Assembly (NCBI RefSeq): GCF_030035675.1
Contig: NC_084489.1
Location: 79,350,270 to 79,414,269 of the forward strand
Length of the DNA: 64,000 nt
Direction: 5' to 3'
DNA from: Rhineura floridana
Lineage: Eukaryota; Chordata; Lepidosauria; Squamata; Rhineuridae
Position 1 is the first letter of the stretch, and every line of letters starts with the position of its first letter. A program made the position numbers and the translations under genes. The notes under the pieces are model-generated. The model did not search any database. It was not told the origin of the DNA and saw only the letters and a list, made by a program, of their open reading frames with translations. This document shows, one piece after another, positions 10,353-22,192 of the stretch.

Positions 10353-11146
10353 ACCTCTGCAGTCAAAGATAAATACCACTGAGTTCAATAGATCTTACTC
10401 CTAGGAAACTATGCATGCAACTGCAGCTATGCTGATCCTAATAACTTGGATATTATGCTATATATTGCTGCTTTTTGCTGGGTGTGTGAAATAATACATC
10501 AAGACAACCTGTCTATGTTTTTGGACTTTCTTTTGGGGGCTTGGCTATGGGGTCTGACATGGGCTTCTGCACTTCAAAACTTACCACTGCTTCACTGATC
10601 TTCTCATGTGCAAGAAATATTCTTCTCTTCCGTCTTTGGTAAGTTGCAATTCCCAATGCATTCACCAGATGGACCTCCAAAACAATACAGCACAGGAGCA
10701 CTCTAACCATGAGCTAAGAGAAAGGTCTCTACAAATAGCTTTAATTGTCCCATTAATTCCTGGAGTTCCTCCACAGCTCCTTGGGATTTCATATATGGGC
10801 AATTACATAATCACAGCTTTTTAAATTATGTTGGAAAGTTCGTGGTTTCCTACTAAGGTTGCCTTTTGATGTTTTTTCATCCTGTTTGCCTCACCCTGAT
10901 CTTACTGGGTGCATGTTAAGCGAGATCCACTCAAACTGAAGCACTAATTGGTTTTCTATTCCATGAAGTGGCACAGATCAATTCTGGTGTAACCTGAATA
11001 AAACAGGATACATCATCCTCCCTTTCTACTGTGTTGCAAAATTCCCAAAATAATACTTTCAAATGCCAATGAACTGATCTGTCACTTTTCATATGGGTCA
11101 AACCATCTATGCAATGGCCTGCCTGCTATTCAGTTCTCAAAATGTG
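10353..11146. other. Unrecognised intergenic stretch
   Basis: Only a short 'gatcttactcctagg' motif (about 10390) recalls a dispersed lizard MITE. Otherwise nothing recognised. Confidence 0.3.
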
Positions 11147-11420
11147 CAGAGAGCACTGGTGGCTGGTGCCCTTTGGGACTGGTAGGGCAGAAGGTAGATA
11201 GCCCAACAGCAGGCAGAACCAATGACAGGCAGAGCTAACTAATCCTATTTTGACCATATCCTCCTCCCTGCTGAGTTCTACAAGGGCAACATGGAGACTA
11301 AGGAGGAGGAAGCTGGTATCTAGTGCTGCCGCACCCTAGACTGGTAAGTAAGAAAGCAGCCTGATGGGTCTTGGCTTGGCCAGTGTCCCATTCACCCTAA
11401 AGAACCAGCCTCTACTGACT
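11147..11420 (+). repeat. Unclassified dispersed repeat R, copy 1
   Basis: Starts cactggtggctggtgccc and ends accagcctctactg, which are near inverted repeats, suggesting a non-autonomous DNA transposon. The inside (aatgacaggcagagc, cctcctccctgctgagttct, gcaacatggagactaa) recurs in the same direction at 25795-26090. No clear target duplication seen. Confidence 0.6.
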
Positions 11421-11699
11421 GGGTGAGACAGAATGTTCTGGAATCCTCTGCCCAGATGACTCATGAAAGCAACCCAAACCACATATCAAACTCTTTTTTT
11501 AAAATCTACCTTCCACCTGTCCACAGTGTACCTCAGAAGGAACCACTAACAACCCCAGTCACTTTGGCTATGTACTAGGGCTGCAGTATTTAATTGATTA
11601 ATTGGTTAGATTTGCCAATTTAAGAAATTGCCCTTGATTAATCAGGCAGCAAATTCTTAAAAATATTATCATTGATGCAAATACTTACCGAGGCGGCCT

Positions 11700-11880
11700 T
11701 TGAACTCTATTTGGAAACTTCAACTGGTCCAAAATACAGTTGCCAGAATACTGATTGGGACAAAATGTATCGTGCCAGCTTTAAACTAACTTGCACTGAT
11801 TCTTGGTCTATTTCTGAGCACAATTTGGTTTTACTCTAGTCCTAAATGGTACCAAAAGGCTCATCTTCTCCCACAAATAT
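11700..11880 (+). mobile_element. L2-like LINE fragment
   Basis: ggtccaaaatacagttgcca gaatactgattggga matches the L2 'VQNTVARILIGT' segment, followed by decayed 'LIL.LFL.T.WF' coding remnants. Confidence 0.55.
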
Positions 11881-11971
11881 TAAGATTGTAATGATTACTA
11901 ATCATGGCTTTATACTACTTCCAGGATCAAAGGCAACATATCTCTGAATACTAGTGACTGGGAAATAATAG

Positions 11972-12075
11972 CTAGAGATGTCTGTTGTGCTTATGTCCTG
12001 TTTTTGAGCTTCCCAGATGCATCTGGATGCCAATGTGGGAATCAGGCTACTGGACTAGACAGTCTGATCCACCAA
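11972..12075 (+). mobile_element. CR1-group LINE 3' end fragment
   Basis: cttatgtcctgtttttgagc, ttcccagatgcatctggatg and tactggactagacagtctga match the terminal block of the CR1-group family. Confidence 0.65.
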
Positions 12076-12279
12076 CAGAGCTTGTCTTCCATAATTCACA
12101 GCAAAGGACATTCACCACTACATATGCACAAAATTGGCATCTGGTGCTTGACCCCTTCACTAAAATGACCAAAACAATACATTTTGTTGATTTGACTTAT
12201 CATTCTAATATTTTGCTTCAGATAACAAAACCAAATACTTTTAGTCTGCCTAGTGCTGTGGAGAAATTCCAGATCTGAC

Positions 12280-12482
12280 AGCCCTATCTGCACTGCACAT
12301 TTAAAGCAGTATTATACCACTTTAGGCAGTCATGGGTTCCCCCAAAGAATTCTGGGATGTGTAGTTTGTTAAGGGTACTGAGAATAGTTAGGAAACCCCA
12401 ATTCTTGCAAAGCTACAGTTTCCAGAGTGGTTTAATAATCCCTCTTTCCAGGGAACTCTGGGAGTTGTACCTCTGTGGGGGA
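12280..12482. mobile_element. Palindromic MITE family B
   Basis: Contains cacatttaaagcagtattat at the left, then two inverted inner modules (attctgggatgtgtagtt and aactctgggagttgtacc). Related copies: 24700-24830, 29875-30030 and 58320-58490. Superfamily unknown. Confidence 0.6.
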
Positions 12483-12721
12483 AAATTTCACCCACCCCCC
12501 AAAATTGGGGTGGGAATCTTAAGGCAAGGGGGAAATTTCCCAATGAGGATATAGTGTGCTTAGTGGGCATGGAATGCTGAGTGATTGGGGTAATAGAAAC
12601 CCAGAGGGGGAGGGGAAATGATATGGAGTGGTAAAAATGCTGAACTGCAGAACTCCATCCACTCTGCCACATTTTGTTGCAGGTCCCACTTGAGCCTATT
12701 AATTCTTTCAACATAAAGCAG

Positions 12722-13072
12722 GAACTGTAGAATACATGCTTTGCATGCAGAGAAGGTCCCACGTTTGATTCCTCAAACCTGCATTTACAACAGCCTCCCC
12801 CAATCTGATGTAGTCCAAAACATCTGGAAGGCAGCTCTCATCAGCCCCAGCCACAATGGCCAATTGGGGTGATGGGATTTGCAGTCCAAAACATCTGGAG
12901 GGCACCAACTTGAAGAAGGATGATGTAAGAGGCTCATACAGGCACTGGAAAAACTTTCTCTCTTTCTGAGACCCTGGAGTGCTGCTGCTAGTCAGTGCTG
13001 GAGTGCTGGAGTGCTGCTGGCTAGATGGATCAGTAGCCCGATTCAGATGTGGTACAATGCAGCTTCCTGTAC
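12722..13072 (+). mobile_element. tRNA-Ala-like SINE split by a hAT-like MITE
   Basis: The tRNA-like head (catgctttgcatgcagagaa ggtccca at 12738) is at the left; the body and tail (accctggagtgctgctgcta, tggctagatggatcag, gcagcttcctgtacatgttc) lie at 12970-13072. Between them sits the hAT-like MITE at about 12790-12922, which is therefore the younger of the two. Confidence 0.7.
12790..12922. mobile_element. hAT-like palindromic MITE in a SINE
   Basis: cagcctcccccaatctgatg ... caacttgaagaaggatg with the inner gtagtccaaaacatctgg / tgcagtccaaaacatctgg. The flanking 8-mers atttacaa and atgtaaga match at only 5 of 8 positions, so the target duplication is weak. Confidence 0.65.
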
Positions 13073-15084
13073 ATGTTCAACATTATGGCTGAAACAGATT
13101 TTGGAATGCAGAATCCACAAGCCCGTTTGCCTCATCCTTCCAACTGCTCACCCATTGCTAGCGAAACTAAAGATCTGCTCTCTGTTCTGCCAGCTTGGAG
13201 TTACTCCTGCTTACACAATGCCCTATATCCCATCAAAACATACATACAACACCAACTAAGATCACAGAGGGCTGCAGTTTGGTATGGCGGCCAGCAGCAT
13301 TTTATTCATAGTCTTTGGTTTCCTCATGTTGGTTTTGCTAGTTTGCCTTCTCTGGAGTACTCTCCAGGAGGAGGATTACTGTTGGCTCCACAATAATGAT
13401 GCAGAAAAGAGCACCAGCCATGCGATTTCTAAGGGTTGACAGCTTTTTGCTGTTTCAGAGCCTGCCTAGACCAAAAGATTTCAATGCTATCAGCAGATCT
13501 CCTTTCTCTCTCAAGCCCTGCAGGTAACTCCTGTTTGTTGGCAGAGGTTCTTGCTGACATTAGTTCAGGTGCCAAGTGGTAAGACATCTGTGTTGGAGCA
13601 AACTTGTTAATTATTTGGAATGTAGATCAGACTCAAGTGCAAAGCCTCCCTAGTCTTTAGGCTAAACATTAAGGTGCTGGGTTCAATACAAAAACCTTAC
13701 GAGATTCTGCTGTTTTTTATTACCTTGTATTAAAAAACAGGCTGGCCACCGAGGGCAGAACAAAAACATCTAATGTTGTGTTTACTTTTTACTCTCCAAA
13801 ACAAAACACTATTAATTTGCACCTTAAAAATTACAATGACATAGAAACAAAACATCAGTATACGTTTATTTTTATATATAAATTGTTCTATGCCTTAACT
13901 CTACACTGAACACACTGTTTTTAACAATTATATATTAACGTGGCCTTGTAAGGTAGAGCCCAAGTTGGAATTAGATAAAAGCTAATTATTGACTAGTGTA
14001 TACTATCATAATATTTGATCTATACTTTCTCACACACACAGTTTTTCTCTTTCCCTCTCTGCAAAAGAAAGGCTCCCAGGGCACTCCCTTTTATAAATGC
14101 TAAAAAATAAACCCACTGAACATTTAAATAGAGACATGTATTTAATAACTATTGAGCCATTGCCAAGAGTTCAGAGGTTATATATGAAACTTCCATGGAA
14201 AAGTGTGTAAGGAGTGAGAAAGAGAAAGAGGACAAGAAGGAATGTTGTAATTAAAAAGACTTAATGTTTTTATAGCAAAGTTAGACATCAAAAATGTAGG
14301 TCAATGAGACTGAAGGTAATGCAGGTCAGCTAGGCTTACTTTGGCTCTCCCAATAATCCTGCAGAAAGAGCTGTGTGAAGATCTGATATGTAAAGGAGCA
14401 TGAAAGACCAATGGAGCTGCCTGTAAATTTCAGAAAGGAAAAAATTGGTAATTAATTTTGGTACATTCAAAGGCAGAGGAGATTGCTCAACAATTCTATA
14501 ATAGAGTCAGCAAATCATGGAAATTTGAGGCTGAGTACTAGATTCTGGCTCTTGTAAAAAAATATGCTTCAAAACTCTAAGGATGCTTTAAAAATTATAA
14601 AGATGCAGATATAGCTCATGCCAGCAATAGCAATTTTTACATTGTTATATGCAGCACAAAGTCTATGCAAACAAGTAATTATCTGCAAATAATTTGAAAG
14701 TGGGGCCTTGCAACAACAAAGGGATAGGTGGGCAACTACTCAGAGAGAACATTCATGCCTGGAGCTTTTTATCTGAGCCCAATGTTTTCCAATACCTTCA
14801 GTGGCAAGGAGAAAAGGGGGTGGGGGTGGGATTGGATACAGAGAATTCACCCACTAAGTATATGTCTTCTGAGCCCAATTCCTTTACCCCATCAGATGTT
14901 CCCAGGCCTAATATTGTATCTGTGTGTTGTTCTCTGTTGCCTTGGATGTTTCCTGGTGCATGAAGACCATGTACACATGCAACTCTCAGCCTCAGCTATT
15001 TGGGGTGGGGAAAGAAAGGGTCTTTTTGGCCCCTAATATATTTCTACAAAGGGGGAGGTCTCTGCTATTCTGCTGTTCTGTAAT
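13073..15084. other. 2-kb stretch with no recognised repeat
   Basis: The longest repeat-poor stretch upstream of PRKAG2. It is AT-rich in places (13.7-14.7 kb) with a short acacaca run near 14033. No open frame with recognisable domains. It may be unique DNA and so a candidate for conserved non-coding sequence. Confidence 0.4.
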
Positions 15085-15160
15085 CAAGGCTCCCAGGATA
15101 TCTGTAGGCAACTCACTTGCAAAGCAGATGTTCTATCGCTGAGCTACGGCCCTTCCCTTC
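15085..15160 (-). mobile_element. tRNA-Ala-like SINE head fragment
   Basis: ttgcaaagcagatgttctat cgctgagctacggccc is the reverse complement of the SINE's tRNA-Ala-like A box and anticodon arm. Confidence 0.65.
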
Positions 15161-15722
15161 TGGTCTTCCTAGCAATCGTAGAGAAGTTGGAAGAACTGTC
15201 AGAAGAAGCAGCCCATTCTTTGAATCCAGCTTTGATTGGAAGGGAAGGGAAGGTGTGTTTTGGATTCATATAGGGAAATTCAAGGAAAAGAAATAACCTC
15301 AGTTTCAGTTTTATCAACATGGCTTCCCATGTGATTTGCAGATGTAAATAAGATGTGAACAGCTGCCTCAGATCAATTACCTTAATGGAAAATCATCACA
15401 TATTGGCAGACTCATATTGTAATGTGATAATGGATTTTGCAGTGGTAGTAGGCAGTGACTGACTGCACATCAAACATGTTATTAAACAACAGGAAGAAGA
15501 AGGAATTAAAAGAGATGAAAGGCAGAAATGGAAGAATGGGAGAAGAGCAGCTGAGGAAGGGAGGAAGAAGCCTAGCAATGTAGCCACTTGCACGTTGCCA
15601 AAAGAGAGCAGAAAGTGACAAGTTTTGCAGAAAATGTGCATGCGCTAATTTATATGTAACAATTCAAATTTACAAGTAATTATTATAATTTAAACATTCA
15701 ATTATAATTCAATACATTTCAC
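15161..15722. other. Unrecognised intergenic stretch
   Basis: No recognised repeat or gene. A purine-rich part (15485-15580) on the + strand gives chance open frames on the minus strand. Confidence 0.3.
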
Positions 15723-16116
15723 CAGGGATGGGGAACCTCCAGCCTGTGGGCCAATCTTAGTCCTCAAGGCCATTTCCCCCAAAACCACATTTGCCATCAG
15801 ATGATGTCACTCACGTTGACTAATTCAGGAGATGGTTTGCATGGAACTGCCTCCTATAACAAAGGTCTTTTCCTCCATTTTAGCAGGACTTTGAATGCAA
15901 CCCCCTTCCTGAAGGTTTGCATTTTTAAAAAATCCTGCTAAAACAGTGCCTTGAATGTGTTTTGAAGTCCTGACTTTGGAGCTTCACCTTGCACCTGATA
16001 TCATTGTGATGTCAGGTGATGGACAGGTAGGCAACTCTGCCCCCTGTCAAGTTTGACCTACAGGACCAAAATTGGTAAAGATCTGGCCTGTGGAGCCAAA
16101 AAGATTCCCCACCACA
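15723..16116. mobile_element. Non-autonomous TIR element, copy 1
   Basis: The left end cagggatggggaacctccag cctgtgggcc and right end ggcctgtggagccaaaaaga ttccccacc form diverged terminal inverted repeats about 390 bp apart. An internal block (tttgcaggtg-like text, atcattgtgatgtcaggtga) recurs inverted at about 33375-33440. hAT-like ends, but no clear target duplication. Confidence 0.6.
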
Positions 16117-17109
16117 CTATAGTGAGGAAGACTGACCCTATGACCTGTGCCTGCTCAGTCTGATGTTCAGATACTAAGTGTTGATGGCCAACTTCAAGGC
16201 CCTGTTCTTCCTTCTTGGGGTTCTTTGTCTTTAAATCAGACATGGCATCCTTTAAAATACAAGACTATTCTCCTGCTGACTCAGCTAAGAAGGCTGGTGA
16301 CCAACCTGGAGGTGTTAATGACCCCTGAAATATAATGGACACAAGCACGAAGACTTTCTAGTGTTACCTCCTCTTGGCTCTTCTCCAGCAAAAGCAACTA
16401 ACCAATCATATTGAAATGTTTTGTAACATGTCTCCTAAACTGCGTAGTTTCCATTTAAGGTGTTATGGAACATAGCGGGATTGCAGTATGGCTTCATATC
16501 TGTTATGGTTTTGGGAGGGTTTTGTCTGGAGCCATACTTCATGTTATGAAGACCACCTTATGCATTATCTCACTGGTCTCAGAAGACACACCTGCTGTGC
16601 TATGTCATTTTTCTGAGAAGATGTATAATTAATTTCTGTTTCATAAAATGGCTCCTTTCCTCCATTATGGCTGGGGCTTGGTCCCAGCTTCCTATAACTC
16701 AACCTTCCTACTCCCACTGAAGCTCAATGCTATTGCATTCAGTAGAAACCAAAATTAGTTTTAAGGATATTTCACAAATGAACATATAATATTTACATAT
16801 GCTGGTAAAATTGAACATGGTTGTAGCCTGCCATTGATCCATGATCAGCTACGACTTTGAATGCAATCTGAGTTTGAAAGATTAACTGGAATATCCTATA
16901 GTAATATATCCTGGATATTGTATTCGATAAATGCTTTTTACTCTTGATCCTTTTTTACTGGTGCTACTGTGGTTTGTTGTTGTACCCGAAAATAAACTGA
17001 AAATAAATTTTTAAAATGAGCATATAACCTTTCAAGTGGATGGTGGATTCCCCTTTCCTTCATCAGTTAATTATAGTGAAGGCTAAGCAGACTTATCTAA
17101 ACAATCATG
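16117..17109. other. Unrecognised intergenic stretch
   Basis: No family recognised. AATAAA-like motifs near 16990 are not linked to any gene seen. Confidence 0.3.
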
Positions 17110-17225
17110 CCACAGAACTCTGGGAAGAATTATCAACATCTTTTCTAAATTACGATTCCCAGGGTTCTTTGAGGAAAGCTGTCAGGGATCCCTGGTCCCT
17201 CAGCTTCACATTGTATAAACACAGG
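17110..17225. mobile_element. MITE family B fragment
   Basis: cagaactctgggaagaatta and attcccagggttctttgagg are the two inverted inner modules of family B. The ends are decayed. Confidence 0.45.
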
Positions 17226-17386
17226 CTTCCTTAATTTTCTGCTACCACCAATTCACTCAGAATACTTTCAGCATCCCTCCTAGTAGGCTTGAGGCATGAG
17301 ATAGGCACCAACACTAGAGACAGGATAAACCTTAAACTAAGATTGTTGGTTTATTAAAGGGATACTACTTAATGCTGGTACTTATA

Positions 17387-17598
17387 CAGTAGGGCCCCAC
17401 TCATACAGCAGGTTACGTTCTGGACCCCCACTGAAAAGTGAAAACTGCTGAAAAGCGGAACTCATTGAATAGAATGGCGTGCAACACCCGAAAACCGCTG
17501 TAAAAGCAGAACAAGCACCGTATGAGTGGGGCTTTAGTCTAATTGCGTCTAATTGAGACCGCTGCATTAGCAAAGCACTGTAAAGTGGGGCCCTACTG
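17387..17598. mobile_element. pogo/Tigger-like MITE with TA target
   Basis: 212 bp flanked by TA dinucleotides (17385-17386, 17599-17600). Its terminal inverted repeats begin CAGTAGGGCCCCACT and end AGTGGGGCCCTACTG (perfect 15 bp). The TA target and CAGTAGG... start fit the pogo/Tigger branch of Tc1/mariner, from general knowledge. No transposase remains. Confidence 0.75.
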
Positions 17599-17805
17599 TA
17601 TTGGAGTGGTTAAGGTGTTTGTTGACAGTTTCTGAAGTCTCAAGAGACACCATTACTGACACCAGCCTCTTAAGTGGCTATTCCCTCAGGTCAATTTCCC
17701 TAAACGTCCACCCCAGCCGAATACTCCCACAACCCAATCCAGCTACAATCTGTCTCAGTACCCCAAAGCTCCTCTGGTTGTCCCCCTGGCTGTTTGGACC
17801 ATTTG

Positions 17806-20800
17806 TGTTGTTATGTGCCTTCAAGTCAATTGGCGACCCTATGAATCAGCGACCTCCAAGAGCATCTGTCATGAACCACCCTGCTCAGATCTTGTAAGTT
17901 CAGGTCTGTGGCTTCCTTATGGAATCAATCCATTTCTTGTTTGGCCTTCCTCTTTTTCTACTCCCTGCTGTTTTTCCCAGCATTGTTGTCTTTTCTAGTG
18001 AATCGTGTCTTCTCATGATGTGTCCAAAGTACGATAACCTCAGTTTCATCATTTAAGCTTCTCGTGACGGTTCTGGTTTAATTTGCTCTAACACCCAATT
18101 ATTGGTCTTTTTCGCAGTCCATGGTATGCTCAAAGCTCTCCTCCAGCACCAAATGAGTTGATTTTTCTCTTATCCCCCTTTTTCACTGTCCAACTTTCAC
18201 ATCCATACATAGAGATCGGGAATACCATGGTCTGAATGATCCTGACTTTGGTGTTCAGTGATACATCTTTGCATTTGAGGACCTTTTCTAGTTCTCTCAC
18301 AGCTGCCCTCCCCAGTCCTAGCCTTCTTCTGATTTCTTGACTATTGTCTCCATTTTGGTTAATGACTATGCCAAGGTATTGATAATCCTTGACAAGTTCA
18401 ATGTCCTCATTGTCAACTTTAAAGTTACATAAATCTTCTGTTGTCATTACTTTAGTCTTCTTGACGTTCAGCTGTAGTCCTGCTTTTGTGCTTTCCTTTT
18501 TAACTTTCATCAGCATTCGTTTCAAATCATTACTGGTTTCTGCTAAGAGTATGGTATCGTCTGCATATCTTAAATTATTGATGTTTCTCCCTCCAATTTT
18601 CACACCTCCTTCATCTTGGTCCAATCCCGCTTTCCATATGATATGTTCTGCGTACAGATTAAACAAATAGGGTGATAAAATACAACCCTGTCTCACACTC
18701 TTTCCGATGGGGAACCAATTGGTTTCTCCATATTCTGTCCTTACAGTAGCCTCTTGTCCAGAGTATAGGTTGTGCATCAGGACAATCAGATGCTGTGGCA
18801 CCCCCATTTCCTTTAAAGCATTCCATAGTTTTTCATGATCTACACAGTCAAAGGCTTTGCTGTAGTCTATAAAGCACAGGGTGATTTTCTTCTGAAATTC
18901 CTTGGTCCGTTTCATTATCCAACGTATGTTTGCGATATGATCTCTGGTGCCTCTTCCCTTTCTAAATCCAGCTTGGATGTCTGGCATTTCTCGCTCCATA
19001 TATGGTAAGAACCTTTGTTGTAGAATCTTGAGCATTACTTTACTTGCATGAGATATTAAGGCAATAGTTCAGTAATTACTGCATTCTCTGGGATCCCCTT
19101 TCTTTGGAAGTGGGATATATATTGAATGCTTCCAGTATGTGGGCCATTGTTTAGTTTTCCATATTTCTTGACAGATTTTTGTCAAAATTTGGACAGATTC
19201 AGTCTCAGTAGCTTGTAGCAACTCTATTGGTATGCCATCTATTCCTGGTGATTTGTTTCTTCCAAGAATTTTAAGAGCAGCTTTCACCTCACATTCTAAA
19301 ATTTCTGGTTCTTCATCATATGGTTCCTCCATGAATGAATCTGTCATCCTGGCATCTCTTTTATAGAGTTTTTCAGTGTATTGCTTCCATCTTCCTTTTA
19401 TTTCATCTCGGTCAGTCAGTGTGTTCCCCTGTTGATTATTCAACATCCCTACTCATGGTTTAAATTTCCCTTTCATTTCTCTAATCTTTTGGAATAGCGC
19501 TCTTGTTCTTCCCATTTTGTTGTCCTTTTCTATTTCTATACAATAACTATTGTAATAGTTTTCTTTGTCCCTATGTACTAGTTGTTGTATAGTTGCATTT
19601 AGGGTTCTGACCGTGTTTCTATCTCCTTTTGTTTTTGCTTTCCTTCTCTCTTTAACCATTTTAAGAGTTTCTTCAGTCATCCATTGAGGTCTTTCTCTCT
19701 TTTTAGCAAGAGGTATTGTCTTTTTGCATTCTTCCCTGACAATGTCCCTGACTTCAGTCCATAGTTCTTCTGGTTCTCTGTCAACTAAGTTTAAAGCCTC
19801 AAACCTGTTCCTTATTTGATCTTTATATTCTTCTGGGATGTTATTTAAATTATATTTTCGCATTATGAGTGCTTTGTTGTTCTTCTTTAGCTTTACCCTG
19901 ATTTTCGATACGATCAGTTCATGATCTGTACCGCAGTCTGTTCCTGGTCTTGTTTTTGCAGAAAGTATGGAACTTCTCCATCTTCTGTTTCCAATTATAT
20001 AATCAAGTTGATTCCTATATTGACCTTCTGGTGATGTCCACATGTACAGTCGTCTTTTTGGTTGCTCAAAAAATGTGTTGGCAAGAAACAAATCATTGGC
20101 TTCACAGAATTCAATAAGTCTTTCTCCTGCTTCCTTTCTGTCACCTAAGCCCCATTTCCCCACAATTCCTAGTTCTTCTCTGTTCTCTACTTTTGCATTC
20201 CAGTCCCCCATGATTATCATCATATCTTGTTTTGGTGTGTGATCAATTTCCTCCTGTACTTCTGCATAAAATCTCTCCAATTCTTCTTCTGCGTTTGATT
20301 TTGGAGCGTAGACTTGGATGATGGTTATGTTAATAGGTTTCCTGTTTAATCTCATTGATATCACTCGCTCAGACCTTGCGTTGTAGCTCCTAATTGCTTT
20401 CGCTACATCTCTTCTCACTATTAAAGCAACCCCGTTTCTTCTTGATTTCTCATTTCCTGAATAAAATATTTTGTAGTTGTCTGATTGAAAATGTCCCATT
20501 CCAGTCCATTTTAATTCACTCACGCCAAGTATTATAATGTTGATACGCTCCATTTCTTGCTTGACAATTTCTAACTTTCCCTGGTTCATGCTTCTCACAT
20601 TCCATGTCCCTGCTGTGTGCATTGTACAACTCCAGACTCTCCTTTTGCATCTGTGCGCATCAGCCTCTGGACTTCCTTTCAGCTTTGACCCAGCTGCGTC
20701 ATTAGTCACAGTGCTACTCGTACTTGTCCTTTGTTCTTCCCCAGTAGCTCGGTGAGTGCCTTCTGACCTGGGGGTCTCATCTTCCAGCACTATCTTGTGT

Positions 20801-21030
20801 TGCATTTTGGATACTCTGTTCATAGGGTTTTCATGGTAAGAGGTATTCAGAGGTGGTTTACCATTGCCTTCTTTTGAGTTTGGATGCTTCTTAGTCTGGT
20901 GTCAGCTTTGACCATTCCACCATGGGTGCCCCTGCTAGGAGTCTAGCCTCTTAGTGTAGACTCCTGACAGCATTGCTCTCAGCTTCTTCAACACTCTCAA
21001 ACCCCCTCACCACGTTAAGGTGTGCATCCT
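17806..21030 (-). mobile_element. BovB (RTE-clade) LINE, nearly full length
   Basis: About 3.2 kb, close to the length known for BovB. Reading on the minus strand, it begins with a 5' region (from ggatgcacaccttaacgtgg at 21030), then one long ORF with endonuclease and reverse transcriptase, and a short 3' UTR (cttgaaggcacataacaaca) ending at about 17806. The 3' end matches two short truncated copies at 34401-34665 and 63605-63860. It lacks 9 bases of the usual 3' end (the ataagtcgt seen in the 34.4-kb copy). The low number of breaks suggests a fairly young insertion. BovB is known for horizontal spread among squamates and ruminants. Confidence 0.95.
17826..20823 (-). pseudogene. BovB endonuclease/reverse transcriptase ORF, broken
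   Basis: The ORF product nicks DNA and reverse-transcribes its own RNA into the nick (target-primed reverse transcription). From the Met at 20823, an AP-like endonuclease spans residues about 70-310, with N75 (TWNVRS), E103 (SELKW), GDWN 206-209 and TDH 299-301. RT follows with AFDCVDH, SVRQGCILSPYLF and YADD. Two in-frame TGA codons (19453-19455 and 19069-19071) replace what should be Arg codons, both consistent with CGA to TGA decay. A 7-base loss near 18150, judged against the usual FELWCW motif, shifts the frame, and a TAA follows near 18052. The start was chosen as the first Met in the frame; related ORFs may begin elsewhere. Not functional. Confidence 0.9.
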
Positions 21031-22190
21031 AAAGGGGGACCATTTAGCCAGCTTTAAAAGCACACTTGTGTCACCTTATGCCGGTAATACCGTTTCACAG
21101 GGCAGCCTCTCAGACCAATGCAGTCACTGGCCTCCTTCTATTCCCAAGACAAGTATTCACAACACACCGGATGTGAATATCCAACCCTCAGTCTTCTCCA
21201 CAGTTATTCTCTAGTCTTTTTCTTCACATGGCCCTCATGAACCAGGTCTGGCCCCAACTGATGCCAGTCACCTGACAGTTGATTCCCAGCTGACTGGAAC
21301 CTCCAGCCAGTCAGAGTTTGCTGTCTCCCAGACTAATCAGAATGAACTGACCTGATCCAGGCCCCATCTAATAAAATCTGAGAGTCCATCTCCTCTTAGA
21401 ACTTGTCACCTACTGGCCACTGCTAAGCAGGTATGTAACTACATAACAATACAAAGCCTTGTGACAGTCACAGAATACACTTTCCCCCTTCAAACATAAA
21501 CAGAATATATACAGGATTTCTCCACAAAAGCCGTGGCAGTTAAGCAGGTATGAAACTGACATAAGTTTGTAGTATAGGGATACCCAGGGCTGTAGGTAGT
21601 TTTAGAGACTGTAGTTCTTTCTACCATAAAATTTTATTTCTGTTTGCCAAGGGTCCCATTTTCAGAGTTTGTGTGTGTATTAGTTATGTGGGTGGAAAGA
21701 CTTTCTATGATTAAGCTTTATTCTGGTAGACTGAATTTTTACTATAACTTATTGGAGTGCTGAAAGGTTTTTTTAGATGAGTTTAAAAAAAACCCACAAG
21801 CACTGTCTGATCTTATTTTAATTAGAGTTTTGCAACTGAGTTAAATGAAGCAGAACCCACCGTAGGAATATGAGCAGTGTTTGTTGTCTCTTTCTGAATG
21901 CTGAAAAAGAAACTGGCGTATACTGATTGAATGTCAAGTAGAAACAGAACAAAGTATGCAAAAGATTGTCTCTGAATCTAATGCTGATTTCTTCTTCAGT
22001 TCCCCCCACCCGTTTCTCTGCAGCGCTAACTGAAGATCTTTTTCTGCCTGAGATGACAAACAAGATAGCATTTCCCACCCACCTTTCCATGTACAAAAGC
22101 TGACCAGACTGGCAACTGAATCTTACAACACTGGCAATGATGAGACCTTGTCTTCCATCATGCCTGACGACAGCGGGCTGGCTTAGAAGC
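21031..22190. other. Unrecognised intergenic stretch
   Basis: No family recognised. A 135-residue minus-strand open frame (21818-22225) has no visible domain. Confidence 0.3.
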
Positions 22191-22192
22191 AA

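Noticed and set aside
20042-20242. Open frames on the + strand within BovB
   Set aside because: Shadows of the minus-strand endonuclease ORF.
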